Below, piece by piece: positions 25,100 to 33,657 of a DNA stretch of 64,000 nucleotides. Origin of the DNA: JAGCJX01 sp045638645 (lineage in GTDB: Bacteria > Bacteroidota > Bacteroidia > Bacteroidales > UBA932); contig JAZUBU010000002.1 in assembly GCA_045638645.1 (NCBI GenBank), positions 1-64,000 of the forward strand, given 5' to 3'. The position numbers and the translations under genes were made by a program. How positions within the stretch are numbered: position 1 is the stretch's first letter; each line of letters begins with the position of its first letter. The notes below the pieces were generated by a model. It ran no database searches. It saw nothing but the letters and a program-made list of their open reading frames with translations, and had not been told where the DNA came from.

Positions 25100-26491
25100 T
25101 TATCCCTTGATTTCGTTCGCTATTGCAATGATTTCGTTGGCCAGGGCTTGGGCTTTGCTTTCGTCAGAAGCCTCCGAATACACCCGAATGATCGGCTCGG
25201 TATTGGACTTGCGCAAATGCACCCATTTCTTCTCGGCATCAAAATCTATTTTCACACCATCGATGTCCGTAATACGCTGGTCAGCATAACGCTCCTTCAC
25301 GGCCTGCAGGATACGGTCAATGACCGAGGCATCGGACAACTCAATCTTATTTTTCGAAATCACGTACTCCGGATAGGTCGCACGCAATTCGGAAACTTTC
25401 TTGCCTTGGTGAGCCAGGTTGCTCAAGAACAGAGCCACTCCGATGAGGGCATCCCGTCCATAATGCAAATCCGGCACGATGACACCACCATTGCCTTCAC
25501 CGCCAATAACGGCCCCGGTTCGTTTCATTTCTGTCGTTACGTTTACCTCCCCAACGGCAGAAGCGGTATGGGTACAGCCATGGGCTTCCGTCACATCGCG
25601 CAAGGCCCGGGACGAAGACAGGTTGGATACCGTTGCACCCGGAGTCCTGGAAAGGATGTAATCTGCCACCGATACCAAGGTATACTCTTCCCCAAACGGA
25701 TCTCCATTTTCACAGATCAAGGCAAGACGGTCCACATCGGGATCCACAGAGACACCCAGATCCGCTCCTCCCCGTTTCAAGGCATCGATCAAATCGGTCA
25801 AGTGGCCCGGAAGGGGTTCCGGATTGTGTGCAAAGTGTCCGGTCGGTTCTCCGTGTAAGGTTTCACAAACCACACCCAGGGCCTCAAACAACTTCGGCAT
25901 CACAATACCGCCTACCGAATTCACCGCGTCGAGAACAACTTTGAAATGCGCCGCACGAATCGCTTCCACATCCACAAGGGGATGATTCAGAACCGCCTGT
26001 ACATGACGGTCGGTAAAGTCCTTACAGGTCATAACACCGATGTTGTCCACTTCCTGAAAATCAAATTCTTCGGCTTCAGCAATCTGCAAAAGAGCCTCAC
26101 CCTCTGCCGCATTCAGGAATTCTCCGCGTTCGTTCAAAAGTTTCAAGGCATTCCATTGCTTGGGATTGTGAGAAGCGGTAAGGATGATTCCACCCTGCGC
26201 CTCTTCAAAAACAACGGCCATCTCCACGGTCGGAGTGGATGCCAATCCGGCATTCACCACATCAATACCACAGGCCAACAAAGTCCCGCAGACCATCATG
26301 TCTACCATCTGACCGGAAATGCGTGCATCCCGGCCCACGACCACCTTGAAGTGCTCCCTTCCCGGGAAACGTTGCTTAAGTTGCACCGCATACGCAGCTG
26401 TAAATTTTACAATATCAATGGGAGTCAAGGCATTACCCACGGCTCCTCCAATGGTTCCCCGAATTCCGGAGATGGACTTGATGAGTGTCAT
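25100..26491 (-). CDS. glmM: Phosphoglucosamine mutase-type phosphohexomutase
   Basis: 463 residues of the alpha-D-phosphohexomutase family. The phosphoserine loop is ILTASHNPKQWNALK (about residue 100), the magnesium loop is DPDVDRLALI, the sugar-binding loop is GGEGNGGVIV, and the phosphate-binding loop is RKSNTEPIIRVYSEA. The pattern matches GlmM, which converts glucosamine-6-phosphate to glucosamine-1-phosphate for UDP-GlcNAc and cell-wall synthesis. A more general phosphomannomutase/phosphoglucomutase activity cannot be excluded. It begins 32 bases after batE with no visible terminator or promoter between them and is followed at once by the NamZ-family gene. Confidence 0.9.
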   Translation of the reverse strand: MTLIKSISGIRGTIGGAVGNALTPIDIVKFTAAYAVQLKQRFPGREHFKVVVGRDARISGQMVDMMVCGTLLACGIDVVNAGLASTPTVEMAVVFEEAQGGIILTASHNPKQWNALKLLNERGEFLNAAEGEALLQIAEAEEFDFQEVDNIGVMTCKDFTDRHVQAVLNHPLVDVEAIRAAHFKVVLDAVNSVGGIVMPKLFEALGVVCETLHGEPTGHFAHNPEPLPGHLTDLIDALKRGGADLGVSVDPDVDRLALICENGDPFGEEYTLVSVADYILSRTPGATVSNLSSSRALRDVTEAHGCTHTASAVGEVNVTTEMKRTGAVIGGEGNGGVIVPDLHYGRDALIGVALFLSNLAHQGKKVSELRATYPEYVISKNKIELSDASVIDRILQAVKERYADQRITDIDGVKIDFDAEKKWVHLRKSNTEPIIRVYSEASDESKAQALANEIIAIANEIKG

Positions 26492-26523
26492 AATTGTATT
26501 ATTTAGGTCTTATTGTACTTTAT

Positions 26524-27291
26524 TTAAATGATTTCGGCATCGTTGGCCAGGATCCATCCTTGACGGCCATCAGCAAGTTCAATACGCACCCACTTGCCCA
26601 AGGACTCCAGCACACCGACTTTAGTTCCCTCGTGTAAAACAAAAAGATTATTACCGGACTCTGACGGAGAACTTTTTACCGAACTGACGGTTGCCTGCAC
26701 AATGGCTTGATCTTCCCGGAGCGCCGCCTTTTTCGCACCAAAGCCCAAACAGGCTGTTGAGACAGCCAACAAGAACAGCACCAAGGACAGGGCGAATGAG
26801 GTCTTGCGCAGTCTCAAGGTCCGACCATAGCGCAGGCCCAGCAAACAAACGACAGCCATGGCAAAAAACACCAGGGATGAACGGGCCCAGGTGTCCGCAG
26901 CAAAGGACTCCCGAACCGTACGGAGGACCTTGATAAGAACAAACTCGGGAATTTCCTCAATCCGATCCAGGGTCTGTTGTCGCGCCATAGCCAAATTGAA
27001 GACAGCATCCTCAAAACGGGGATCCTGCTTCAGCGCACGCTCATAATGCAAGATGGCAGCTCCCAAATACGAACCCATCTTGTAATAACAATTGGCGATG
27101 TTGTAATCCAACGCTGCCGTATGGTATCCTTCTGCCTCCAAGGACTGATATAAATCCAAGGCTTGCTGCCACTCTCCGGCAGCATAGGCTTCGGCGGCGG
27201 CCTCCCACCGTGCATCCGGACTTTCGTTCTGGGCCATCAACCGGAACGAAGTGATCGAGCAGACTACAAAAAGTAGGATAATTCTTTTCAT
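26524..27291 (-). CDS. batE: BatE: TPR and SH3 domain membrane protein
   Basis: 255 residues. A signal peptide (about 1-21, ending RLMAQ) is followed by tetratricopeptide repeats (about 25-105; YAAGEWQQALDLYQSLEAEG, ALDYNIANCYYKMGSYLGAA). Two membrane helices are at about 138-155 and 166-184. A C-terminal bacterial SH3 domain (about 195-255) ends GKWVRIELADGRQGWILAND. The order TPR-TM-TM-SH3 is that of BatE in the Bacteroides aerotolerance operon. It is the last bat gene, 11 bases after batD. It likely acts on the periplasmic side as a scaffold within the Bat complex. Confidence 0.88.
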   Translation of the reverse strand: MKRIILLFVVCSITSFRLMAQNESPDARWEAAAEAYAAGEWQQALDLYQSLEAEGYHTAALDYNIANCYYKMGSYLGAAILHYERALKQDPRFEDAVFNLAMARQQTLDRIEEIPEFVLIKVLRTVRESFAADTWARSSLVFFAMAVVCLLGLRYGRTLRLRKTSFALSLVLFLLAVSTACLGFGAKKAALREDQAIVQATVSSVKSSPSESGNNLFVLHEGTKVGVLESLGKWVRIELADGRQGWILANDAEII

Positions 27292-27302
27292 AACAATCCA
27301 AA

Positions 27303-29141
27303 CTATAACGATTCAATCTTTGACAATACATCGACGCCTTCTGCATACTGCTGCTGCATCTGCAAAGCATCGGTCTGGGGAGCATACCGGGCATACTCGC
27401 AAGCATCCAATACCGCCATCAGGCGGGAAACCAAGCTTGTATCTGCACCCCGGCCCAAAAGCACCTCGGCAATGCGCTCACGATTCAGCTCCGACATCGG
27501 CAACATGAGTTTATCGGACAGATAGCCCACGAGTGCCTTGTGCAATTCTTCGTAAAAAGCCGTATGCAGCTGCTGCGACATAAAGGAATTTGCCAATTTC
27601 AAACGGTTCCGGGCAACCTTGTTGGCCTGACGGTTCCGGGTTCCAACCACATCCAACTTGCGTTCGATGCGCTTATCCAGGAACCAAACCGCCAACAGCG
27701 CCAACAACACCATGACCAGGGGCAAGATCCAATACAGCAGGCTACCACAGAAAAAGGCCTTGCCGGCTCTCAATCCTTGGACACGGGGCACGATGTATCG
27801 GATATCCTCACCCAGATTCTTCACGACCTGCTGGTGTCCGGTTCCGCCACTGACGAAAGCAGCCTGTGTTTCCGCTGCCTCAACCTCCAACACCAACGGA
27901 GCCGATTCCAGGGTGACATATTGTTTGCGCTGCACATCGTAGTAACTCATCCGAACCGGTTCAATCGTATAGGTACCGGCACTTCGAGGTATAAAAGGAA
28001 CCTCAAAGGTCCTGCTTCCTGCCGGACCGGCTGTTCCAACAGCAATGTTCTCGGTGCGTTTGACATCATACACCTCAAAATCCGGATGCAAACGATATTG
28101 CGGTGCGTCCATGAGGTTGATGTTTCCGGCACCCTTCACGGTGATGATCAGGTTCACCGCCTCATGAGCCTTCACCTTCGACTCGGAAAGGGTGGCCTCC
28201 AACTGGAATCGGCCCACCCCGCCTCCAAACGCTTCAGGCTCTGGTTGCGGCAACGCTTCCACCGTCAGGGTCACCGGTTGAGTGGACAGGCGTTTTCGGA
28301 CCGTCTGATAACCGGAATCAAAAAACTCATCAAACAACGAGTGTCCTCGCCGGTTCTGTGTCCGCACGGGCACCAGACAAACCAACTCGGCCGGATCAAT
28401 GGTCAAGGATCCTGTCTGCTGGGGAATCACCATGTACTTGCGCAACAACGCGGCATCGTAGATAACGCCATCCTTCTCTTCCCGAACAAACGAAACATTG
28501 GACGGCGAATCAAATTCATTGCTCCAAAAACCGTTGAAAGTCGGAAATCTCACATCCTCAAATCCACTGATCTGACGACGTGTATAAAGTTTCAGGGTCA
28601 CAATGACCGGCTCTCCCAAGACGACCTTCCGACGGCTCAGCTCCACCTTTAGGAACAAATCATCTTCCGAGAGAACATCACCGGTCTGACGGGAAGCCGC
28701 TGACGACTGCCCCGTCGTCTGTCCCTGGGTCGAAGCTTTGCGCTGCGACTGAACCACCTTGATGGATACCGGCTGCGAGGTATAGGTCTCTCCAGCAATC
28801 ACAACAGAAGCGGTCGGCAGTGTAAAAACACCCTCCTTCCGGGCCTGCAGGACATAGGCATAGGTCATTTCAAACGATTGGGTCCGTTTGCCATTGATGA
28901 TGTTGGTACGACTCATCTGGCTGGGGACAGGTCCCGTCAATACATCAAAATCTTCAAATTTGGGTTGCTCAAAAGACTCGACCCGATCGTTGGCTGTAAA
29001 GACCACTTGAAATGTCTCATCCACGGCCACCACACTCGGAACTTCGACCCGAAACGTTGGCTGGGCATACATAACGACGGCCCACAAGAACACCATCAAC
29101 GAAGTGCAAATCCTGCTCATTCTTTTCTTTATCCAGTGCAT
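27303..29141 (-). CDS. batD: BatD: membrane-anchored protein of the Bat complex
   Basis: 612 residues from ATG 29141, two bases after the batBC stop. The signal peptide ends VVMYAQ (about residue 27). A large extracytoplasmic part follows, made of beta-sandwich repeats typical of BatD/oxygen-tolerance proteins (VPSVVAVDETFQVVFTANDR, LSRRKVVLGEPVIVTLKLYT, SESKVKAHEAVNLIITVKG). One membrane helix lies at about 450-470 (LYWILPLVMVLLALLAVWFL), and a cytoplasmic helical tail carries the remainder. BatD is needed for aerotolerance or stress survival in Bacteroides and Francisella-type systems; the mechanism is unresolved. Confidence 0.9.
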   Translation of the reverse strand: MHWIKKRMSRICTSLMVFLWAVVMYAQPTFRVEVPSVVAVDETFQVVFTANDRVESFEQPKFEDFDVLTGPVPSQMSRTNIINGKRTQSFEMTYAYVLQARKEGVFTLPTASVVIAGETYTSQPVSIKVVQSQRKASTQGQTTGQSSAASRQTGDVLSEDDLFLKVELSRRKVVLGEPVIVTLKLYTRRQISGFEDVRFPTFNGFWSNEFDSPSNVSFVREEKDGVIYDAALLRKYMVIPQQTGSLTIDPAELVCLVPVRTQNRRGHSLFDEFFDSGYQTVRKRLSTQPVTLTVEALPQPEPEAFGGGVGRFQLEATLSESKVKAHEAVNLIITVKGAGNINLMDAPQYRLHPDFEVYDVKRTENIAVGTAGPAGSRTFEVPFIPRSAGTYTIEPVRMSYYDVQRKQYVTLESAPLVLEVEAAETQAAFVSGGTGHQQVVKNLGEDIRYIVPRVQGLRAGKAFFCGSLLYWILPLVMVLLALLAVWFLDKRIERKLDVVGTRNRQANKVARNRLKLANSFMSQQLHTAFYEELHKALVGYLSDKLMLPMSELNRERIAEVLLGRGADTSLVSRLMAVLDACEYARYAPQTDALQMQQQYAEGVDVLSKIESL

Positions 29142-29143
29142 AG

Positions 29144-30886
29144 CTACCAATTTTTCTCTTTTTTCTTAGATTTCAACAGACGTGCCTTTTCTTTTTTCAC
29201 TTTTTCCTGTGTCTCTTTTTCCTGATCCTCCAGAGCCTGCAGCATTTGCTGCGCGGACTGCTTTGAAATTTGAGGCTGCTGTTGTTGTTGTTGCTGCTGT
29301 TGCTGTTGTTTGGGATCAGACGACTGATTCTGATCCTGATTCTGCTTGGGATCCTGCTGCTGGTCCTTGTTCTGTTTCGGGTCCTGCTGATCTTGCTGAT
29401 CTTGTTGATCTTGCTGCTGATCCTGATTTTGATCCTGATTTTGCTGTTGATCCTGCAACATCTTCTGAGCATAAGCCAGGTTGGCTTTGGTCTCCAGATC
29501 GCTCGGATTCTTCCGTAAAGACTCCTTATAGGCCTCTACCGCTTCAGCATATTTTTTTTGAGCCAGACAAGCATTCCCCAAATTGTGCTGCAGCTGTGCA
29601 ATCTGCTGGGGATCGGTCATACCGATGGAATCGGCTGCCATCCGGTAATTCCGTTCTGCTTCCTCGGCATCCGACGCTTTGGCGAGCACATTGCCCAAAT
29701 TGTAATAGGAACGGATGGACAACGAGTCCTCTGCCAGTCCACGACGGTATTCCAACTCGGCATCCTTGTATTTTTCCTTTTTGAACTTACGGTTGCCGCG
29801 ACGTCCCTCCCAACGGTCATCTTGGGCCGACAAGGTAGTTCCCAAAGACAACAGCACCAGTACCAGGGTCATTTTACCCGTGCCAGCAAACAAGGAGCGA
29901 CGGTTCCGCCGAGGGCCGAACGTCATCTCTATCAACAGGAACACCAGAGCAATGCCAAAGAAATACATATATTGTTCATCAAAGTCCTCAAACACGAGCG
30001 ACTGGAATTCTTTTGCTTCCAACTCGCGAATATCGTCTATTATCGGGTTCAAACCAAATTCGCTGTTCCCGGCCCGCACATACAATCCATTACCGGCTTG
30101 TGCGACCTCCTGCAGAACCGCTTCATCCAACCGCGTCACGACAATGTTGTTATCCTTGTCACGCAACAAACCGCCGTCCTTGAGCGGAATCGGTTTCCCT
30201 TCCGGAGAGCCCACGCCGACCGAGTAAACACGCACCCCCATTTCGGCCGCCATACGGGCCGCTTCCACGGGGTCATCCTCGTGGTTCTCGCCATCGGTAA
30301 TCAGGATGATGGCCCGGCTGTTCTCACTCTCCATGGAAAAGCTCTTGAGGGCCGTTGTAATGGCATCCCCCAAGGCCGTTCCCTGAACCGGAACCGACTC
30401 GTTCGTAATGGTATTCAGAAAAATTTTAGCCGACACATAGTCCGTTGTAATCGGCAGTTGCACAAAGGATTGGCCCGCAAAAATAATGAGACCGATCCGA
30501 TCATCCTGCAACCGGTCCACCAGCTTGGAAATCGCCAGCTTCGCCCGTTCCAAGCGATTCGGAGAGTAATCCTGTGCCATCATGGAGTTGGAAACATCCA
30601 ACACCACCATGACCTCAACACCCTTGGCCTTACGTTCCTGCAAACGGGCCCCCATCACCGGACGGGCCAGCCCCAAAACGAAGAAAAACCAAGCCATGGA
30701 AAAGAAAACCAAACGGACCCAACCTTTGTAGCGAGGTGCATCCGGCATCAAACGCCCCACCAGGTCCGGATCCCCAAAGCGGGCGATCCGCTGTCTGCGG
30801 TTCCGTCGCATGATTCCATACACCAGGAAGAAAACAGGAATCAGCAACCACAAAACCAAAAAATCTGCTTGTACAAAATGTATCAT
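29144..30886 (-). CDS. BatB-BatC fusion: VWA-domain membrane protein joined to a TPR protein
   Basis: 580 residues. Two N-terminal helices (about 8-26 and 57-75) are followed by a von Willebrand A domain (about 90-290) with an intact MIDAS motif, D97-x-S99-x-S101 in VVLDVSNSMM, and a later helix at about 308-324. This is complete BatB. The chain then runs on, without a stop, into a second hydrophobic segment at residues 339-355 (MTLVLVLLSLGTTLSAQ) that looks like a signal peptide, then TPR repeats (about 365-470), a Gln/Asp tract (about 478-538) and a basic tail: this is BatC. batB and batC are usually separate genes. An in-frame ATG at 29872 could still serve a separate BatC. Confidence 0.9.
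   Translation of the reverse strand: MIHFVQADFLVLWLLIPVFFLVYGIMRRNRRQRIARFGDPDLVGRLMPDAPRYKGWVRLVFFSMAWFFFVLGLARPVMGARLQERKAKGVEVMVVLDVSNSMMAQDYSPNRLERAKLAISKLVDRLQDDRIGLIIFAGQSFVQLPITTDYVSAKIFLNTITNESVPVQGTALGDAITTALKSFSMESENSRAIILITDGENHEDDPVEAARMAAEMGVRVYSVGVGSPEGKPIPLKDGGLLRDKDNNIVVTRLDEAVLQEVAQAGNGLYVRAGNSEFGLNPIIDDIRELEAKEFQSLVFEDFDEQYMYFFGIALVFLLIEMTFGPRRNRRSLFAGTGKMTLVLVLLSLGTTLSAQDDRWEGRRGNRKFKKEKYKDAELEYRRGLAEDSLSIRSYYNLGNVLAKASDAEEAERNYRMAADSIGMTDPQQIAQLQHNLGNACLAQKKYAEAVEAYKESLRKNPSDLETKANLAYAQKMLQDQQQNQDQNQDQQQDQQDQQDQQDPKQNKDQQQDPKQNQDQNQSSDPKQQQQQQQQQQQPQISKQSAQQMLQALEDQEKETQEKVKKEKARLLKSKKKEKNW
29273..29455 (-). repeat. Low-complexity Gln/Asp repeat tract in batBC
   Basis: About 60 codons made of QDQ/QNQ/QQD units ending in an uninterrupted run of eleven Gln codons (mixed CAA/CAG). 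The DNA consists of short imperfect ATCCTG/TTGTTG-type repeats that could slip during replication. The tract joins the TPR region to a charged C-terminal tail. Confidence 0.85.
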
Positions 30887-31881
30887 GATACAATCCTCCT
30901 AGCCATAAACAAACGCATCAGAATCTCCAAGAACAGAGCAGCCAACACAATCCACGCAAAACGCATGAACAATTCCTCGTAGACGGGGAAGGAATCGACC
31001 GTGGTCCGACCCTTTTCCATCTCATTGATCTCGGCATATATCTCCTTTAACTTCGTGTTGTCGGTCGCACGGAAATAGGTTCCTCCAGTCTGATCGGCAA
31101 TCTGGCGCAACAGCTCCTCATCAATCTCCACATCGATGTTCTGAACCTGTACCCCAAAAGGCGTCATCACCGGATAGGGTGCCTTGCCCTGCTTTCCTAC
31201 CCCGATGGTGTACACCCGGACTCCATACGTCTTGGCAATCTCAGAAGCCATCTGGGGGGTAATTTCTCCGCGATTGTTCACCCCATCGGTCAACAGGATG
31301 ACAACGCGGCTGGGAGCCTGGGAATCCTTGAGTCGGGAAACCGCCGTAGCCAGACCATTCCCAATGGCAGTACCATCCTCAATCAGACCACACTCAACCT
31401 CCTTCATCAGGTTGATGAGGGTGGCCCGGTCTGTGGTCAAAGGGGATTGCGTAAAACTCTCTCCGGCAAAAACGACCAGACCGATACGGTCAGAAGGACG
31501 TTCTGCAATAAACTGAATGGCAATGTCCTTTGCCGCTCCTATCCGATCCGGCACAAAATCCCTTGCCAACATACTGGTCGAAATATCCATCGCCAGCACG
31601 ATATCAATCCCTTCGGTATCCACCTCCTGGAATGTAGAAGAAGAACGGGGACGGGCGATGGCAGCAATCAAAGCGGCAACCGCCACGACACGCAGCACAA
31701 AGGGCAGATGCCTCACCACCTGTTCAAGCCCCGGACGACGGTTCGCAAACGGCAAGGTAGTCGGAACCGTCAAAGAGGGACGGCGCTTCTTCCATTCCCG
31801 CCAGCAATACAGAGCCACCAGCGGTACCAGCACCCACTCCAGGTAGAGCAGTCCGGGATATTCAAAATAAAAACTATCCAC
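30883..31881 (-). CDS. batA: BatA: VWA-domain membrane protein
   Basis: 332 residues. Helices at about 12-26 and 58-78 are followed by a von Willebrand A domain (about 92-285) with the metal-ion-dependent adhesion motif D99-x-S101-x-S103 in LAMDISTSML. TDGVNNRGEI carries the later MIDAS aspartate. A C-terminal helix lies at about 308-328. BatA and BatB are paralogues whose VWA domains face the periplasm. The stop overlaps the batBC start by 4 bases (ATGA), and its own start overlaps the upstream gene by 8 bases, so translation is coupled along the operon. Confidence 0.93.
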   Translation of the reverse strand: MDSFYFEYPGLLYLEWVLVPLVALYCWREWKKRRPSLTVPTTLPFANRRPGLEQVVRHLPFVLRVVAVAALIAAIARPRSSSTFQEVDTEGIDIVLAMDISTSMLARDFVPDRIGAAKDIAIQFIAERPSDRIGLVVFAGESFTQSPLTTDRATLINLMKEVECGLIEDGTAIGNGLATAVSRLKDSQAPSRVVILLTDGVNNRGEITPQMASEIAKTYGVRVYTIGVGKQGKAPYPVMTPFGVQVQNIDVEIDEELLRQIADQTGGTYFRATDNTKLKEIYAEINEMEKGRTTVDSFPVYEELFMRFAWIVLAALFLEILMRLFMARRIVS

Positions 31882-32749
31882 GTTTCGTTTCCTCCTCCAT
31901 CATTGTCTGTAAAAAAGTCGCATTCACAAAACGGACCGCTACCGGAATGGCCCGTTCATTCTCTTCCTGGGTCGCTACGTATTTGGCAAACTTCACCATG
32001 TCTGCGGTCATGAGCAAATCCTTGAAATCGGCAAATTCGGAAGCCGGGATGGAACAATCTTTCAACATGGCAATAATTTCCGGTGTTGTTGATTCCATCG
32101 CACTTACCTGGTAACGGCCTTCAATGTATTTGCGCAGAACATCGGTCACTGCTGTATAATATTGCTTGGTGCGATGACTCTGCCACAACTGCGCTTGTTG
32201 GATCCGGTCCAATTCCCGCAAGGCCACCACGTGCGGAGGATCCACCGGCTTGGGGGCACCAAAAATCGGCCGGTTGGCAGCCCGACGGTTCCAATAACGC
32301 ACCAGCAACCATGCCAGAAGAACCAGCACCAACAGGCCCGCTCCATAAGGAGCTGCCTCTGCAACCGTCACGGGATACGTCATCTGTTCCTTCATCGGCC
32401 GGACCTCAAAATCAGCCGTGTCCACAGCCACCGTGGTGTACTCCAAAGAAAGCTCGTCCAGGTGCAGGGTATCCAACTGACCATCGGGACGCAACAGATA
32501 CACATCGCGACCCGGCACCACAAACGATCCGCTGTCAAAAGACGTCAGCGTAGAACGGATGTGCAAATCCAACGCATCCTTCCGGCTCTTCAACGTATCG
32601 ATCTTCCAGTTTTCTATTAATTCTACTCCCTGAACGACGGGATTTTCCAGAGGCTCCAACAGGATTTCTATCTCGGGAGCCACCTGCACCCGAAATCCCC
32701 ATTGGACCTGATCTCCAATCAACAAGGTATCTTTCTCTTGATTTTGCAT
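31874..32749 (-). CDS. Single-pass membrane protein of the moxR-bat operon
   Basis: 291 residues. It has an N-terminal beta-rich region (about 1-125; LLIGDQVQWGFRVQVAPEIE), one membrane helix (about 136-152, YGAGLLVLVLLAWLLVRYW), and a C-terminal helical domain (DVLRKYIEGRYQVSAMESTT, ADFKDLLMTADMVKFAKYVA). The position between DUF58 and batA and the C-terminal pattern match the conserved, unnamed protein of this operon (DUF4381-like). There is no cleavable signal peptide before the beta domain, although this domain is expected in the periplasm. A Shine-Dalgarno AGGAG sits just before ATG 32749, so I see no better start upstream. Function unknown. Confidence 0.82.
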   Translation of the reverse strand: MQNQEKDTLLIGDQVQWGFRVQVAPEIEILLEPLENPVVQGVELIENWKIDTLKSRKDALDLHIRSTLTSFDSGSFVVPGRDVYLLRPDGQLDTLHLDELSLEYTTVAVDTADFEVRPMKEQMTYPVTVAEAAPYGAGLLVLVLLAWLLVRYWNRRAANRPIFGAPKPVDPPHVVALRELDRIQQAQLWQSHRTKQYYTAVTDVLRKYIEGRYQVSAMESTTPEIIAMLKDCSIPASEFADFKDLLMTADMVKFAKYVATQEENERAIPVAVRFVNATFLQTMMEEETKRG

Positions 32750-32760
32750 ACGTTATTCTC

Positions 32761-33639
32761 CTATCTGCGCTGGAACAAAGCAACCAGACCTTTTACATAA
32801 TCCTGATCCGTGGATATGCTGACACTGTCCACTTTGTATTTGCGCATCATCGTTGCTGTTTTGGCAAAAGCATTGCGGTTCCAGGCGGCATACTGCTCCC
32901 GGACGGAGGCCCGACCGGTATCCACCCAAACCAACTGGCCGGTTTCCGCATCCCGCAAACAAACCGAACCCACTGCGGGAATTTCACGCTCCCGTTGATC
33001 ATACAGATTGATGACCGACAAATCGTGACGGCCAACGGCAATCTTGAGCGCGTCCTCGTAACGAGGCTGCTGCTGCGCGTCAAAGTCCATCAAATCCGAC
33101 AACAGGAAGGCCGTGCAACGTTTTTTCATGGCATTGGTCAAGAAGCGCAAAGCTTCCCCGATGTCCGTACCCGGATGTTCCGGCTGAAATTCCAACAACT
33201 CCCGCAGAATGTGCAACAAGTGACTCCGACCTTTCTTGGGAGGGATGAACTTCTCCACCTTGGTACTGAAAAAAAGTGCACCTACCTTGTCGTTGTTCAA
33301 CGAAGCGGAAAAAGCCAGTACGGCCCCCACCTCCGCCATCAACTCCCGCTTCTGTTTGGAAACTGTTCCAAACAACCCGGAAGCACTGACATCCACCAGG
33401 AGCATCACCGTCAGCTCACGCTCCTCCTCAAAGACCTTGACGTAAGGCGTGCGCAAGCGAGCGGTCACATTCCAGTCCATGTTCCGAACATCATCCCCGT
33501 ACTGGTATTCACGCACCTCGCTGAAAGCCATCCCCCGTCCCTTGAAGGCGGAATGGTACTCCCCAGCGAAGATCTGACGTGACAGTCCCCGGGTCTTGAT
33601 TTCGATCTTACGAACCTTCTTCAACAACTCGTTTTCCAT
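32761..33639 (-). CDS. DUF58 domain protein
   Basis: 292 residues from ATG 33639, chosen because GGAGG lies about 9 bases upstream; the TTG at 33654 is less likely. Typical DUF58 sequence: AGEYHSAFKGRGMAFSEVRE, then YQYGDDVRNMDWNVTARL, and a VWA-like core beginning LLVDVSASGLFG. No membrane helix is evident, so it is cytoplasmic. DUF58 proteins accompany MoxR ATPases and VWA proteins almost everywhere, and probably help the ATPase to act on its client. It starts 18 bases after moxR. Confidence 0.92.
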   Translation of the reverse strand: MENELLKKVRKIEIKTRGLSRQIFAGEYHSAFKGRGMAFSEVREYQYGDDVRNMDWNVTARLRTPYVKVFEEERELTVMLLVDVSASGLFGTVSKQKRELMAEVGAVLAFSASLNNDKVGALFFSTKVEKFIPPKKGRSHLLHILRELLEFQPEHPGTDIGEALRFLTNAMKKRCTAFLLSDLMDFDAQQQPRYEDALKIAVGRHDLSVINLYDQREREIPAVGSVCLRDAETGQLVWVDTGRASVREQYAAWNRNAFAKTATMMRKYKVDSVSISTDQDYVKGLVALFQRR

Positions 33640-33657
33640 ACGACCAGCCTCCAACGA

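Noticed and set aside
29273..29455. Short repeats suspected to be a noncoding repeat array
   Set aside because: They encode Gln/Asp codons in the open frame of batBC.
29558..30982. A 474-codon frame antisense to batBC and batA
   Set aside because: Opposite a well-supported VWA gene; no domain, no plausible start.
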